Assembly (NCBI GenBank): GCA_035578905.1
Contig: JAQJVL010000698.1
Location: forward strand, 186,001 to 250,000
Direction: 5' to 3'
Length of the DNA: 64,000 nt
Origin: Stictocephala bisonia
Taxonomy: Eukaryota > Arthropoda > Insecta > Hemiptera > Membracidae
In this document: positions 44,986-57,152 of the stretch, one piece after another
Layout: the number at the start of each line of letters is the position of its first letter
Position numbering within the stretch: position 1 is the stretch's first letter
Notes under the pieces: generated by a model
What the model was told of the DNA's origin: nothing
What the model saw: the letters and a program-made list of their open reading frames with translations, nothing else
The model's database searches: none
Position numbers and translations under genes: made by a program

Positions 44986-45827
44986 TGGGATTTAAAATAT
45001 AAATTACTCAGTCCTTTTATTATATTTGAAGAACCATAGCTTACCATCAAATTGTACAAAACCTCATTAACTTGCATCTCACATGCTTTGTTTGTTATGT
45101 TGACATTGGTTTTATATAACATTTCTATTACATTTTTTATTAATAATAAAGGAAATCAGAATACTAGAAAGTATTCTTCCTTCGTTTATTAACAGTATTG
45201 GGGGATTAAACGGAGCTTCCAACTGGATCATGATGTTGTTTTTGGGGTGGTGCCTAAAGCGCCACTTTTAAATTTGCCGTAAACATAATAATTAGCATAA
45301 CAGGAATTGATAAAGTTTACTGTTTTGTTATTCCCTTTCACTTAACCATCAGCGATTAACCTAAACAGTTCTAACCTGTTAATATTTGTGTCAGAGGAAT
45401 TCCAGCTCCAGGCCAAAGGAGTAGAAAGTCTCACACTTGTGCCATGGTCAAACCTTTGTAAGGGTCACATTTTCTCACCCGGAGATCGCGGTTTACATGG
45501 ATAACATTTTGATTCGATAAAACCATATAATTAAATTCAGATAATTACCAGTTGGCGTTGTTGGTTTTTGACTTGTCATTCAGTATATATCGAAATTGTA
45601 AATAATAATTCAACTTAAAGCATTCACAAACAGTAATGTATTTTGTATATGTAATTTTAACACCATATAATAAGTTAGTTTTTTTCGACAGTGGAGTTTG
45701 TTTGTACATAGTTAAAAGAAAACGGCCCAAACCCCCCAAAAAAATCCTAGAAGCGGAAGTGCTAACCACTAGTGAGCTCGCAAGACTGCAATAGGCCTTA
45801 ACAGTAGTTGATAAAACAAGGCAGATT

Positions 45828-45949
45828 TCATAGATATGGGCGAATATGAGAGGCAAATGAGTATGATGAGTGTATATGAATGAGTGTAGTCATTGTTACT
45901 AACTAATGTCGGCTGTTCCTTAGACGGAGCCATTTATTAATAGTCCAAA
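45828..45949 (-). repeat. Long-type SINE, 3' part, split by a LINE
   Basis: 'agatatgggcgaatatgag', 'tagtcattgttact' and 'gagccatttattaatag' match the 3' module. It resumes at 46506 with 'gctagggcaactaagggacctacaactttacgt'. Confidence 0.8.
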
Positions 45950-46505
45950 ACAAATACAAATACTTTATTACCACATTACAAATGAAATAGGCATAGTCAT
46001 AACTGAATACAAATCCCAATCATTACAACAAAAGTTCAATCCATACAGTCAAGTCAAAAACTCCATACAAATCCATCCATCCCCATCAACTTAAAATATT
46101 AGTATATTATAATTAATTAGTAGTAATAAATAAAAATCATCTACATTGAATCAAAAAACTAAGTCAATGTCACAATCAAGGAATTCTTGTATAGTGTAGA
46201 AAGGATTAATTAACAGCCATTGAAACAGTTTATTCCTAAAAATAACAATTGACACAGCTCTGGCAGACTCATTCAGCTTATTAAAGAATCTAATACAATT
46301 AGCTCTATGTGATAATCCAATTTTTGTCAGCCTGTGTTGGGAAATATTTAGCTTAGATTTATTTCTTGTATTGTGGCAGTGGATTTCTTCTCTGGTTATA
46401 AATAAGTGTAGATGTGTTTTTGTGTGAACTGTGTGTACATATGAAATATGCATAAATTTATAACAGTTAAAATTTTAGAGTGTACAAATGCAGTGATCAA
46501 AGAAG
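45950..46505 (-). mobile_element. 5'-truncated LINE fragment inside a SINE
   Basis: The minus-strand frame at 46151-46453 encodes a LINE ORF2 C-terminus: EIHCHNTRNKSKLNISQHRL, FFNKLNESAR, FYTIQEFLDCDIDLVF. A 3' UTR follows with AATAAAG and a (TATTTG)-type tail. CCAAA at 45945-45949 and 46506-46510 is a probable 5-bp TSD. Confidence 0.8.
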
Positions 46506-46546
46506 CCAAAGAGCTAGGGCAACTAAGGGACCTACAACTTTACGTT
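46506..46546 (-). repeat. Long-type SINE remainder
   Basis: Continuation of the SINE at 45828-45949, truncated about 40 bp further on, before the head. Confidence 0.7.
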
Positions 46547-47097
46547 CTTTGAAACATAATGAACATAAAGGTCAAGATAAATATAGTAAGATACATTCCT
46601 CTTGTATGTAACACGAATAATAATCATTTAATATAATACTAAGACAATTTTCTAATAATATTTCCTACTTTAATAATTCATTTTTAAATAAATATAATGT
46701 GATAAATTATAGTGGAACTACACAGATTGTTCTGTTAGTAAAGTGGGTGGATCTTAAGAAAATAAAACATCAATAAGAAAGGCAAACAGAGGCTTATCTA
46801 TCTATATACAGTGTTGGGCAAAAGTCTGGAATATATTTATTAATTTCAAAACCATTGAAAGAAATGTAATGAAACTTTGCAGTTACGTACATGTCCCCAA
46901 ACCAAACATTTAGTCATATTTTACTTCTTTTTTGCATAGCCAGGTGATAAAGGAAGTCTTACAAATTTTAAATGTAAGCCTACCTCAAGTTATACCTCAG
47001 TTTAAAGATCTTCGTTTGTAAACCACAAGAGTCCAAACCTGAGGTCAAAAGGATGCCCAGCCCTTCAAAGAATTTAATATCATATAACTAACACTGC

Positions 47098-47157
47098 TTA
47101 AGATAGTCATTATTTATTAAGATAGTCATTATTTATTAAGATAGTCATTATTTATTA
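47098..47157. repeat. 19-bp unit in three tandem copies
   Basis: 'taagatagtcattatttat' three times in a row at the junction between the MITE and the LINE piece. Confidence 0.9.
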
Positions 47158-47495
47158 AATAGGCTCCCAGAAAGTTTTAAAGAAATTAATGATCTAGACA
47201 AGTATAAAGCTAGATTGAAAAACTTTTTGGTTTCAAAGGCGTTCTACTCTGTTGATGAGTTCATAATGGCCGCTGGGACTAAAAATTAAAATTAAAAACA
47301 AATAAATAACAATACCCCGGTTCTGATATCCAAAAATTTTTTAAATTATTATTATTTTAATCGTATAGAAACGTAATAGGCTAGGACTTAAATGTATTAT
47401 AGTATAAAGTACGTATATATATATATACTTTAACTTTGACGTATGCAATGCAATTTATATGATTGTTTACGGAATAAAGAATTATTATTTTTATT
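47157..47495 (+). mobile_element. LINE 3' fragment inside the MITE
   Basis: Encodes the ORF2 tail NRLPESFKEINDLDKYKARL, KNFLVSKAFYSVDEFIMAA, then a 3' UTR with AATAAAG and a (TTATT)n tail ending near 47495. It is 5'-truncated at the RT C-terminus. Confidence 0.8.
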
Positions 47496-48439
47496 ATTGC
47501 TGCGTTGAGCTATGATTTATCTAACTGAACATGAGAAATTAAATTTCACAAAAAAATGAGGAACACATTATTACAATAATATTATTAAACTATTTTAGGT
47601 AAGCCTACTGTGAAAAGTGTTTTAATAAATTTTTCTTATTATTACCTTAGTTAAATATCATAGCTATTTTTATAACTTAGTCGTGTGTAACGACTGTTAA
47701 CAATCAACAACATAATCAGCAACAGGGACCTGAAACTGTTAAATAAATAGCCGTATAACTGAGAAGAATTAGTAATATGACATTAAATTCTTTGAATCGC
47801 TTTATTTTGTGAATGACTCATCCTTTTGACCTCAGATTTGCACTTTTGTATTATACAAACAAAGACTTTTAAAATGAGGTACAACTCGAGGTAGGATTAC
47901 ATTTCAAATTTTTAAGACTTCCTTCATTGACATCCCCTGGCAATGCGAAAAACAAGTAAAATATGATTAAATGTTTGGTATAGAGACATGTACATAACTG
48001 CAACGTTTAATGAAACTTTCTTTCAATGGTTTTGAAATTAATAATTATATTCCAGACTTTTGCCTAACCCTGTATAAATCAATCTCCCGTATATTTGTGT
48101 ACACAAGACTCGTAATCTATTGAATCGATTCACTTGAAATGTTTACTCAACATTGCATTTGTGTACACGATTTTTTATACTTTTAGTCCCTAAAATTGTA
48201 GACGGGAACAGGGCAATTCAAGCATTTCCCGGCCAACTTACATTTCACAAATTAAAATAAGTAATTGCACAAAAGTGCCATTGTGGTCAGTTTTGATTCA
48301 CAAACAGGCCAGCAGGCTCATGTGAACTGGCGAGTGAAGTTTTAATCAAAACAAATGTGTTTTGCATTATTGATTGGAATTTAGGCCATGCATTATTCTT
48401 ATTCCTTTTTTGTTGTTGTTCATAATTTTACTGTAACAA

Positions 48440-48655
48440 CTGTTACTCCGAAGGAGAATTCCATGTGTCAACTAAGAAATATTTTGAAAAACTGTTAAAC
48501 ATAATCTCGTATGACACTGATTCAGCTAAACGTCTCGGTGCAAATATTGAATCTGAAAGTTTACCACTTAGCATATTAATGTGATAAGACCAATATAGGC
48601 TGTTGCTAATTTGTATGCCTAAAATCTTGATACTTTTTCTTCTTTGTTTTAATAT
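48440..48655 (-). pseudogene. Small LINE RT relic
   Basis: Minus strand: SIKILGIQISNSLYWSYHIN, MLSGKLSDSIFAPRRLAE, YEIMFNSFSKYF. This is the RT segment downstream of YADD (K.LGI.iS..L.W..HI). No further motif is nearby. Confidence 0.7.
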
Positions 48656-49024
48656 TTATAAAAAACTTAATAAACATCGAAATAAAAACACACTGGAATG
48701 CTTGATATATGATATTAGAGATACATCATTTGAAAGAAAAATTCGTTCAAGATGTCAGGCATAATTAGGTGATGGAGTTTTAGGAGCAACAAACAGATGT
48801 TGTAAACAGGACTGGGATGTTGGGCAGACACCTTGTACTGTGAGGTGAGGAAAGTATGACCTTGTTGTGGCAGATAGGAAAGCCTAACTATGATAGATTG
48901 GAGGCGATAGTCTGTCTTCAAGGACTGTAATAAGTAAAGAAGGAAACTGAATATTGTAATAGACGTAATCATTAATATGTACGGCATCTATAACTAAGAC
49001 CTTGGTAGTGTACACCACCACAGA

Positions 49025-49290
49025 GAATAAGAAACAGAGGCCGCTTTCTTATGAGTGCAGGAACGCCTCATGGGCAGTTATAAGTAGATTAAAACTAAAG
49101 TACATCTTTATACATGCGCACGTGTAGTAATAATTACTACGTTTATCCTTGATGATTGGGGGGGGGGGGGGGTTAATGGGACTGACAAGGTGCTGGCGCT
49201 GCCACCCGCGTGGCAAGCTGGAGAAATTACACTCACACAACAAACATTTAGCGCACTATTGAATGCGACCTCTGTTTATTTCTTCTCTGT
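49025..49290 (-). repeat. Dispersed repeat family P, copy 2
   Basis: Inverted relative to 35935-36150, with 'gtaataattactacgtttatcc', 'gactgacaaggtgctgg', 'gaatgcgacctctgtttatttctt' and an outer 'cgctttcttatgagtgcaggaacgcctca'. A G-run at 49158-49173 is internal. Confidence 0.75.
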
Positions 49291-49471
49291 GTTACCACAA
49301 ACACAAACATTTCTTGATAAAATTGTTACAAATGAAATGATAACGGCTCAAATCCATGCTTCCAAAACTATCCAAGATCACGAATCAAAGAATTAAATAT
49401 GAACTTTCAAGACTTAAAAAGACGAATCAACGTTATAATTAGCAATGCCTTAAGGTTACTAATTATTATTG

Positions 49472-49715
49472 GTCAGTAACAAACACAGTTAAAGCCCAGC
49501 TTCATAAGCCAAATGTTCGATCCCAATCAGAATCATAAAAATAGTTGAGAGGGATCAGTTGATAACCACCGGCTGTTCAATGTCATTAATTTAGAATGGC
49601 TATTATCAATGTCACTAAGGAACAGTCGGACTTAGTTTGTAACAATGACTACATTCTCTCATATAAACTCATTCATATCTTGACGATCAGCGTCTTAAGA
49701 AATAAATAAATAAAG
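49472..49715 (+). repeat. Short-type SINE, degraded head
   Basis: 'gttcgatcccaatcagaatcat', 'gataaccaccggctgttc', 'gtaacaatgactacattc', 'cgatcagcgtctta' and a (AAAT)n tail. The A box is damaged. Confidence 0.8.
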
Positions 49716-49739
49716 ATTCCTTAACAAACGATTCGAAAC

Positions 49740-51806
49740 GTTGAAAAGTAGGTTGCACCCCTTATTAATGTATTATTATTTTTTTTTTTTATTTTAGATA
49801 TGTGAAATCTGTTTGCAGCAATCTTACTAGATACAAGAGGCTATACTAATAGTGATAGTTTTCAAATTTTTGACATCAGGGGAAAGAGGGGGTGGGGGTA
49901 ACTCAAAATTTTCAAAAAGCACTTAGAATCTTATAACATATAATTTTAAAGGTCTTGGTTAGCAAATAAAAATTGCACTTACATATTTGAATTCGGAAAA
50001 CTCTACAAGCAATTGCAGCCTCTCAAAGATGACAATCAGGAGTAAGGGGCTGGGGGACTTAACATTTTCAAATAGCACTTATAGTATTGTAACATATCAT
50101 TTTAAAAGTCTTGGTTAGCTAATAAAAAATAAACTAATTTTAAATCGGACAACTCTACAAGAAATGGCAACCCCAAACGTGACTGAGCTTCATTGTGATT
50201 CATAACGTTGAGGAAAATACACGTTCAGTGGTACTACCCACCTACCGACCCAAAAACGCACCGTGGTACTACCCACCTACCGACCCAAACACGCACCGTG
50301 GTACTACCTACCTACCGACCCAAACACGCACCATGATACTACCCACCTGCCGACCCAAACACGCACCGTGGTACTACCCACCTACCGACCCAAACACGCA
50401 CCGTGGTACTACCCACCTGCCGACCCAAACACGCACCGTGGTACTACCTACCTACCGACCCAAACACGCACCGTGGTACTACCCACCTGCCGACCCAAAT
50501 ACGCACCGTGGTACTACCTACCTACTGACCCAAACAGGCACCGTGGTACTACCCACCTACCAACCCAAAAACACACCGTGGTACTACCCACTTACCGACC
50601 CAAACACGCACCGTGGTACTACCTACCTACCGACCCAAACACGCACCGTGGTACTACCCACCTGCCGACCCAAATACGCACCGTGGTACTACCTACCTAC
50701 CGACCCAAACAGGCACCGTGGTACTACCCACCTACCGACCCAAACACACACCGTGGTACTACCCACCTACCGACCCAAACACGCACCATGGTACTACCCA
50801 CCTACCGACCCAAACACGCACCGTGGTACTACCTACCTGTCGACCCAAACACGCACCGTGGTACTACCCACCTACCGACCCAAACACGCACCGTGGTACT
50901 ACCCACCTACCGACCCAAACACGCACCGTGGTTCTACCTACCTGTCGACCCAAACTTGCACCGTGGTACTTCCTACCTGTCGACCCAAACACGCACCGTG
51001 GTACTACCTACCTGTCGACCCAAACACGCACCGTGGTACTACCCACCTACCGAACCAAACACGCACCGTGGTACTACCCACCTACCGACCCAAACACGCA
51101 CCGTGGTGCTACCCACCTACCGACCCAAACACGCACCGTGGTACTACCCACCTACCGACCCAATCACGCAACGTGGTACTACCTACCTGTCGATCCAAAC
51201 ACGCACCGTGGTACTACCCACCTACCGACCCAAACACGAACCGTGGTACTACCCACCCACCGACCCAAACTTGCACCGTTGTACTACCTACCTGTCGACC
51301 CAAACACGCACCGTGGTACTACCCACCTACCAGCCCAAACACGCACCGTGGTACTACCCACATGCCACAATTTAACAAATATTTTTTTCATATATTATTT
51401 AAAGATTTCAATTAATAAGTGTACTTTTTATTAGCTAACCAAGACCTTTAAATGATATGCTACAAAACTATAAGTCCTAATTGAAAATATTTAGTTACCC
51501 CCACCACACCCCTCTTCTCTGAAGGCCAATCTTTGAGAGGCTGCCTTTTCTTTAAGAGTTGTCTGATTTAAAATCTGTAAGTGCATTTTGTATTGGCTAA
51601 CCAAAACCTTTAAAATGATATGTTACAAGACTATAAGTGCCATTTGAAAATGTCGAGTCTTCCCACCCGCTTTTCCCTGCAGGTTAACAATTTTAAAACT
51701 ATCATTATTGGTGCCCATTGTATCTAGTATTGCCGAATACAAATTTCACATATCCAAAATAAAAAAAAAATTAAGAGGTGATGCACCTTACTTTTAAATT
51801 ACCCTG
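49740..51806. mobile_element. Foldback-like element: ~400-bp inverted arms around a 35-bp minisatellite
   Basis: The left arm (49740-50200) and right arm (about 51405-51806) are inverted copies. Shared words include 'agatatgtgaaatctg', 'gatagttttcaaattttt', 'gggtaact' and 'acatatcattttaaaagtct', with 'tggttagctaataaaaa' next to the array. Each arm itself contains two diverged ~150-bp repeats. The right end reads TATACAGGG outward, as in Tc1/mariner-type MITEs; the left terminus has lost about 15 bp. No transposase. The architecture recalls Drosophila FB elements. Confidence 0.75.
50225..51366. repeat. 35-bp minisatellite, about 33 copies
   Basis: Unit GTGGTACTACCCACCTACCG + ACCCAAACACGCACC (35 bp). 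All three plus frames are open for 406, 370 and 273 codons because the unit has no stop in any frame and 35 is not divisible by three. The product would be a 35-residue Pro/Thr-rich repeat. With no splice or start context I treat the frames as by-products. Confidence 0.95.
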
Positions 51807-51821
51807 TATACATAAACACAC

Positions 51822-52955
51822 GTTGGAACGAACAACTTTGAGGTAATTGTTGTTAGACGTTGGGTGCAGTCGATCTTAGGCCAACTTACTGAAACTCTCT
51901 ACATATATATAAACTAAACGTTGCAACCAACAACTTTGAGATGATTGTTGTTAGACGTCAGGTGCAGTCGATCTTAGGCCAACTTACTGAAACTCTCTAC
52001 ATATATATAAACTAAACGTTGCAACCAACAACTTTGAGATGATTGTTGTTTGACGTCAGGTGCAGTCGATCTTAGGCCAACTTACTGAAACTCTCTACAT
52101 ATATATAAACTAAACGTTGCAACCAACAACTTTGAGATGATTGTTGTTAGACGTCAGGTGCAGTCGATCTTAGGCCAACTTACTGAAACTCTCTACATAT
52201 ATATAAACTAAACGTTGCAACCAACAACTTTGAGATGATTGTTGTTAGACGTCAGGTGCAGTCGATCTTAGGCCAACTTACTGAAACTCTCTACATATAT
52301 ATAAACTAAACGTTGCAACCAACAACTTTGAGATGATTGTTGTTAGACGTCAGGTGCAGTCGATCTTAAGCCAACTTACTGAAACTCTCTACATATATAT
52401 AAACTAAACGTTGCAACCAACAACTTTGAGATGATTGTTGTTAGACGTCAGGTGCAGTCGATCTTAGGCCAACTTACTGAAACTCTCTACATATATATAA
52501 ACTAAACGTTGCAACCAACAACTTTGAGATGATTGTTGTTAGACGCCAGGTGCAGTCGATCTTAAGCCAACTTACTGAAACTCTCTACATATATATAAAC
52601 TAAACGTTGCAACCAACAAATTTGAGATGTTTGTTGTTAGACGTTAGGTGCAGTCGATCTTAAGCCAACTTACTGAAACTCTCTACATATATATAAACTA
52701 AACGTTGCAACCAACAACTTTGAGATGTTTGTTGTTAGACGTCAGGTGCAGTCGATCTTAAGCCAACTTACTGAAACTCTCTACATATATATAAACTAAA
52801 CGTTGCAACCAACAACTTTGAGATGATTGTTGTTAGACGTCAGGTGCAGTAGATCTTAAGCCAACTTACTGAAACTCTCTACATATATATAAACTAAACG
52901 TTGCAACCAACAACTTTGAGATGATTGTTGTTAGACGTCAGGTGCAGTCGATCCT
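51822..52955. repeat. 98-bp satellite, about 11.5 near-identical copies
   Basis: 'aaactaaacg' recurs at 51911, 52009, 52107 and on, every 98 bp. Each unit contains an imperfect dyad 'caacaactttgagatgattgttg' and a TATATATA block. The first unit is most diverged; the rest differ at one to three sites, indicating recent amplification. Confidence 0.97.
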
Positions 52956-54080
52956 TGCACCACGACAGTTGCGTCATCAGATGAGCTCAACATCTGAAAT
53001 ACACGAAGACTTTCTCTATTCTCGAGACCAGTCGGCTGTGACCTTTAGTTTACCATGTTCCTATAATAGGCAAAAACGTGCAGTTTAAATTAAAAACACT
53101 AACCAATCTCAATTTATCACAAAATCGTAAAATGTTTTTAAAAACTCTAAATAAATAATTGTATATTTTAAAATTTAGTTTTGAGCATTTTAATATATTT
53201 TTGTTTATCCTATAATATTCAACAAATTTAAAACACTTTAACCTTTGTTTTAAAAACTATACATTTATCTAAAAATGTTTAAAACATTTACAACCGTTAT
53301 AAAGAAATAATTGTAAAATTTGTTTAAAAGTAATTTAATATATTTCTGTTTCATTTCTCAATTACTCTTTTTTCATATTTTTATCGTCTGGATTAAAAAC
53401 TAACAAAAATAATAAAGGAAATCGTATAATGTGGAGGAGTACATAAAAATAGCCTTCAATAAAAAATGTTTATGAACTCCTTCGAATCTACAGGACAACT
53501 CTTGATTCCTGTATACATACCAACCAATCAAGAAGTGATACTTCAGGGCAGTAGAGTACAAAGTTCGCCCTGCACTTACCCACTACAGTGGACATTTCAT
53601 GTAACACATTTCGATGAGTATTGTTTCTCTAACTATGTTGGTGTTAGTAAGTAAAGACCTAGGTTTCGATAGTGACTGGGATGTGAAGACCTATGTCGGG
53701 ATAGTGGCTGAAGTTTAAGGCTTAGTAAATTTAAGTTTTACTAATCCATGTTGGTTAGTAATTCTCATTAGTTTGAGAATGACTTTTAGGGTGTCTGATA
53801 TTTTAAGGAAACAATATCTAAACAATTTCTAATAAAATTTTAAGTACAACTCGATTTGAAGTCGATAACCACCCAGTTCCAAATGCATTTTTTTTTATTT
53901 TTGTGACCGACGCCTATTTGTATTGAATTATAATAGAATTAAAATCGAACTAATTAGCTAGTTAAAAAAGCGTATATATTTGAATGTTACCAATGGATCC
54001 CATAACGCTATCAAGTTAAGTTCAATTTATAAACAAATTTTTAGATGTTGAAGCTAACCGAACGAAAGTAATGGCCCAAT
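52956..54080. other. AT-rich, no gene seen
   Basis: Two short tandem units around 'gaagacctatgtcgggatagtg' at 53650-53720 are the only structure. Confidence 0.35.
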
Positions 54081-54084
54081 CACC

Positions 54085-54168
54085 TGCTGTGCCCACATAA
54101 CCAATCTGGGCGCGTTCCAGTTGCTCTGACGCAATCAGATGCTCTAGACCGCTTGACCGATGCTTACA
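54085..54168 (-). repeat. tRNA-Leu-like SINE relic
   Basis: The minus strand reads 'catcggtcaagcggtctagagcatctgattgcgtcagagc', similar to the D-arm and anticodon-arm region of a Leu-type tRNA (ggCcgAGCGGTCtA). The B box is degraded. Weak. Confidence 0.35.
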
Positions 54169-54884
54169 AAAACCATCGCTTCCCTGCGTCAACTAATTAT
54201 AGTGCACTAACCACAACAGGGGTAATAAATGTGTTTAATTGTATTGTAAAAACAAGTGAACGCCACACAGCAAAATGTTATTACAAATACAATTTGTGTA
54301 CCTTTCGGTGAATCACGTTTACCTTCCTCAGACCAGAGGTAGCACCATATTAGGCACTATGGTATTTGTATGTATTATATTTGTAATAAATTTGTGTTGT
54401 ACGGTGTTCCCTTGTTTTGTTTTTTTTCAAACAACTAGTTATATGCTAATTAATAAACTATTTCCATTTAATTACACACCTTTTCAATATAAATTCAATT
54501 TAATAAATGAACTCAAATTGAGACATAACTTAAACGTCAATATCGTTTTTAATAATTAAAATTATTGAACGCATATTCATGCATCCTGAGTGATGGATAT
54601 AAATAAAATAATGTTTAAAATATGATAGAGTTTTTTCATGTAAACATTTTTCAAAAGTATTAAAAACCAAAGGATTTTACAATATCCTTTTTATCAGAAG
54701 TACTCGTATTATAGAAAAGGTTCACTTTCATGAACTCTTCAAAGTATGTATATCAAGCAAACCTATGTATTTCAACTATGACATATAAAACATTGTTACA
54801 GTTATAATAATTAATTAATGACTATTAATAACACAATATTGATTGATTAATATATTGTGTTATTAAGGATATTACGTAATATAT

Positions 54885-55100
54885 TACGGTTGTGGCGTGT
54901 TCAAAGGATATCAGTTCGATACCAGTCTAAGTAAAAAATATTGAAATATCAGTAGATGTTCTCGGCTTCACAAACTGAACCATCCAACGATACCAGTTGG
55001 CCTTGCCCTATATATTCTACTTTTGGTCATTCATACCCGCCTCATCCACCATATTGGCAGCACCATTGGCGTCTTAGAGATGTTTGGCCGACTAATTTGT
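54885..55100 (+). repeat. Diverged SINE-like relic
   Basis: 'gtggcgtgttcaaaggatatcagttcgataccagtc' is A/B-box-like, and 'accattggcgtcttagagatg' resembles the SINE 3' end seen elsewhere. Confidence 0.4.
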
Positions 55101-55383
55101 TCGATATTTTTCGATTGCAACGCCTTTACATCAGATATTAGACACCTTCCAAGTAGTTCTTTAGTTAAAATGATCTTTATAATTAATTATAAATACATCA
55201 CTCAAAAAATGCGAATTTGGGCCTTTTTTTGGTTCAGTAACAATTAAGAAATTACTACCCCAATTATTCACAAATTAAAAAAACAGACCTTCACAGGACT
55301 GGTCTTGCTCATCATTTATTTTAAATTACGTAATTTAATACAAATTAGCAAATTTGATTTTAAATAATTAATTAATATCTCTG

Positions 55384-55508
55384 TCTGAGGAGCAGTCGAC
55401 CTTAGTTAGTAACAATGGCTACACTTGTTCACATACACTCAATACAATCTTTCGCCTATCTTATTCACCCATACCTAAACAATGGTGTCTTACTGATGAA
55501 TAATAATA
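55384..55508 (+). repeat. SINE 3' module fragment
   Basis: 'ggagcagtcgaccttagttagtaacaatggctacac', 'tcgcctatctt' and 'ggtgtcttactgatgaataa' match the shared 3' module. It directly abuts the 43-bp array. Confidence 0.75.
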
Positions 55509-55511
55509 GAC

Positions 55512-56507
55512 TGCCCATCTTCGAACCCTGTGCCTGGCCACCCCTTCGACTGACTCCCCATCTTCGAACCCTGTGCCTGGCCACCCCTTCGACTGGCTCC
55601 CCATCTTCGAACCCTGTGCCTGGCCACCCCTTCGACTGGCTCCCCATCTTCGAACCCTGTGCCTGGCCACCCCTTCGACTGGCTCCCCATCTTCGAACCC
55701 TGTGCCTGGCCACCCCTTCGACTGGCTCCCCATCTTCGAACCCTGTGCCTGGCCACCCCTTCGACTGACTCCCCATCTTCGTACCCTGTGCCTGGCCACT
55801 CCTTCGACTGGCTCCCCATCTTCGAACCCTGTGCCTGGCCACCCCTTCGATTGACTCCCCATCTTCGAACCCTGTGCCTGGCCACCCCTTCGACTGGCTC
55901 CCCATCTTCGAACCCTGTGCCTGGCCACCCCTTCGACTGACTCCCCATCTTCGAACCCTGTGCCTGGCCACCCCTTCGACTGGCTCCCCATCTTCGAACC
56001 CTGTGCCTGGCCACTCCTTCGACTGACTCCCCATCTTCGAACCCTGTGCCTGGCCACCCCTTCGACTGGCTCCCCATCTTCGAACCCTGTGCCTGGCCAC
56101 CCCTTCGACTGACTCCCCATCTTCGAACCCTGTGCCTGGCCACCCCTTCGACTGACTCCCCATCTTCGAACCCTGTGCCTGGCCACCCCTTCGACTTGCT
56201 CCCCATCTTCGAACCCTGTGCCTGGCCACCCCTTCGACTGACTCCCCATCTTCGAACCCTGTGCCTGGCCACCCCTTCGACTGACTCCCCATCTTTGAAC
56301 CCTGTGCCTGGCCACCCCTTCGACTGACTACCCATCTTAGAACCCTGTGCCTGGCCACCCATTCGACTGGCTCCCCATCTTCGAACCCAGTGCCTGGCCA
56401 CCCATTCGACTGGCTCCCCATCTTCGAACCCTGTGCCTGGCCACCCCTTCGACTGACTCCCCATCTTCGAACCCTGTGCCTGGCCACCCCTTCGACTGGC
56501 TCCCTAT
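55512..56507. repeat. 43-bp GC-rich minisatellite, about 23 copies
   Basis: Unit CTGACTCCCCATCTTCGAAC + CCTGTGCCTGGCCACCCCTTCGA (43 bp), with a 'ggctcc/gactcc' variant alternating irregularly. All three minus frames are open for 284-340 codons, and plus frames run for 93-117. This is a period effect, not evidence of genes. Composition differs sharply from the AT-rich flanks. Confidence 0.97.
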
Positions 56508-56946
56508 TGATTTCAATAGAGAAAGCATCAGCTGGGAATCTACTTGGGATACATTTGAGGTGAAACGAATGATCAAACGTTTAAAATCAACCCCTATGAC
56601 TGTTAAAGTAAAATGAATGTTCATCGTCCAAGTTCAGCTGCTTCCGCACAAGTGTAGGAAAACACAGTAACGATGAGACATCAAGTCAATCAGTGACTTA
56701 ATTAAAATTCAAAGATTTCCTCTTGGGTAATTTTCAAGGAGCTCTCCGTCTGCATATGATAGCCGTGGAACGAAAACGAGTAACGGACTTCTGTGACTGG
56801 AAGTCTAGAGACAAGAACTGTCTTAGGATTCTACTAAAGTACTCAATCATCACGAAATCTCCGGAACTACTAATCAGATTTTAATAAAATTTGGGGGGAA
56901 ACTAGCTTTTGTATCATAGGGACCAATTAAGAAATAATTTCTTAAA

Positions 56947-57052
56947 ATTCCGTTTCTAAGGGGTAGAAACAGCACCTTAATATTTCTAAGGGGTAGAAAC
57001 AGTCCCTCAACATTTCTAAGGGGTAGAAACAGCACCTCAACATTTCCTGTTT
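56947..57052. repeat. ~34-bp tandem hairpin repeat, 3 copies
   Basis: Three copies of TTTCTAAGGGGTAGAAACAG..., each able to fold (TTTCTA/TAGAAA, AGGGG loop). Confidence 0.9.
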
Positions 57053-57152
57053 TCCTTCAGAGTAACATTGGCATTAATAATTTATTTCAATCAGCTGATA
57101 CAAAAACCATAAACATGACACAAAAGCTAGGCTAATAATTTGGTTTCATTGT

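Larger units (their letters stand above)
46809..48072. mobile_element. Tc1/mariner-type MITE with ~270-bp TIRs, hosting a LINE piece
   Basis: Ends CAGTGTTGGGCAAAAGTCTGG and, inverted, CAGGGTTAGGCAAAAGTCTGG, both next to TA. Inverted homology continues about 270 bp inward (46809-47080 and about 47790-48072) through 'aaaccattgaaagaaa', 'catgtcyc' and 'aggtcaaaaggatg'. There is no transposase. The centre holds a 19-bp triplication and a LINE 3' fragment. Confidence 0.88.

Noticed and set aside
52945..53030. Hammerhead-like 'cagatgag ... gaaatac' at the end of the 98-bp satellite
   Set aside because: The core has a wrong base at the CUGANGA position and no convincing stem II; not called.
55461..56487. 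Frames of 284-340 codons on the minus strand
   Set aside because: All three frames are open at once because of a stop-free 43-bp unit; typical of a minisatellite, not genes.
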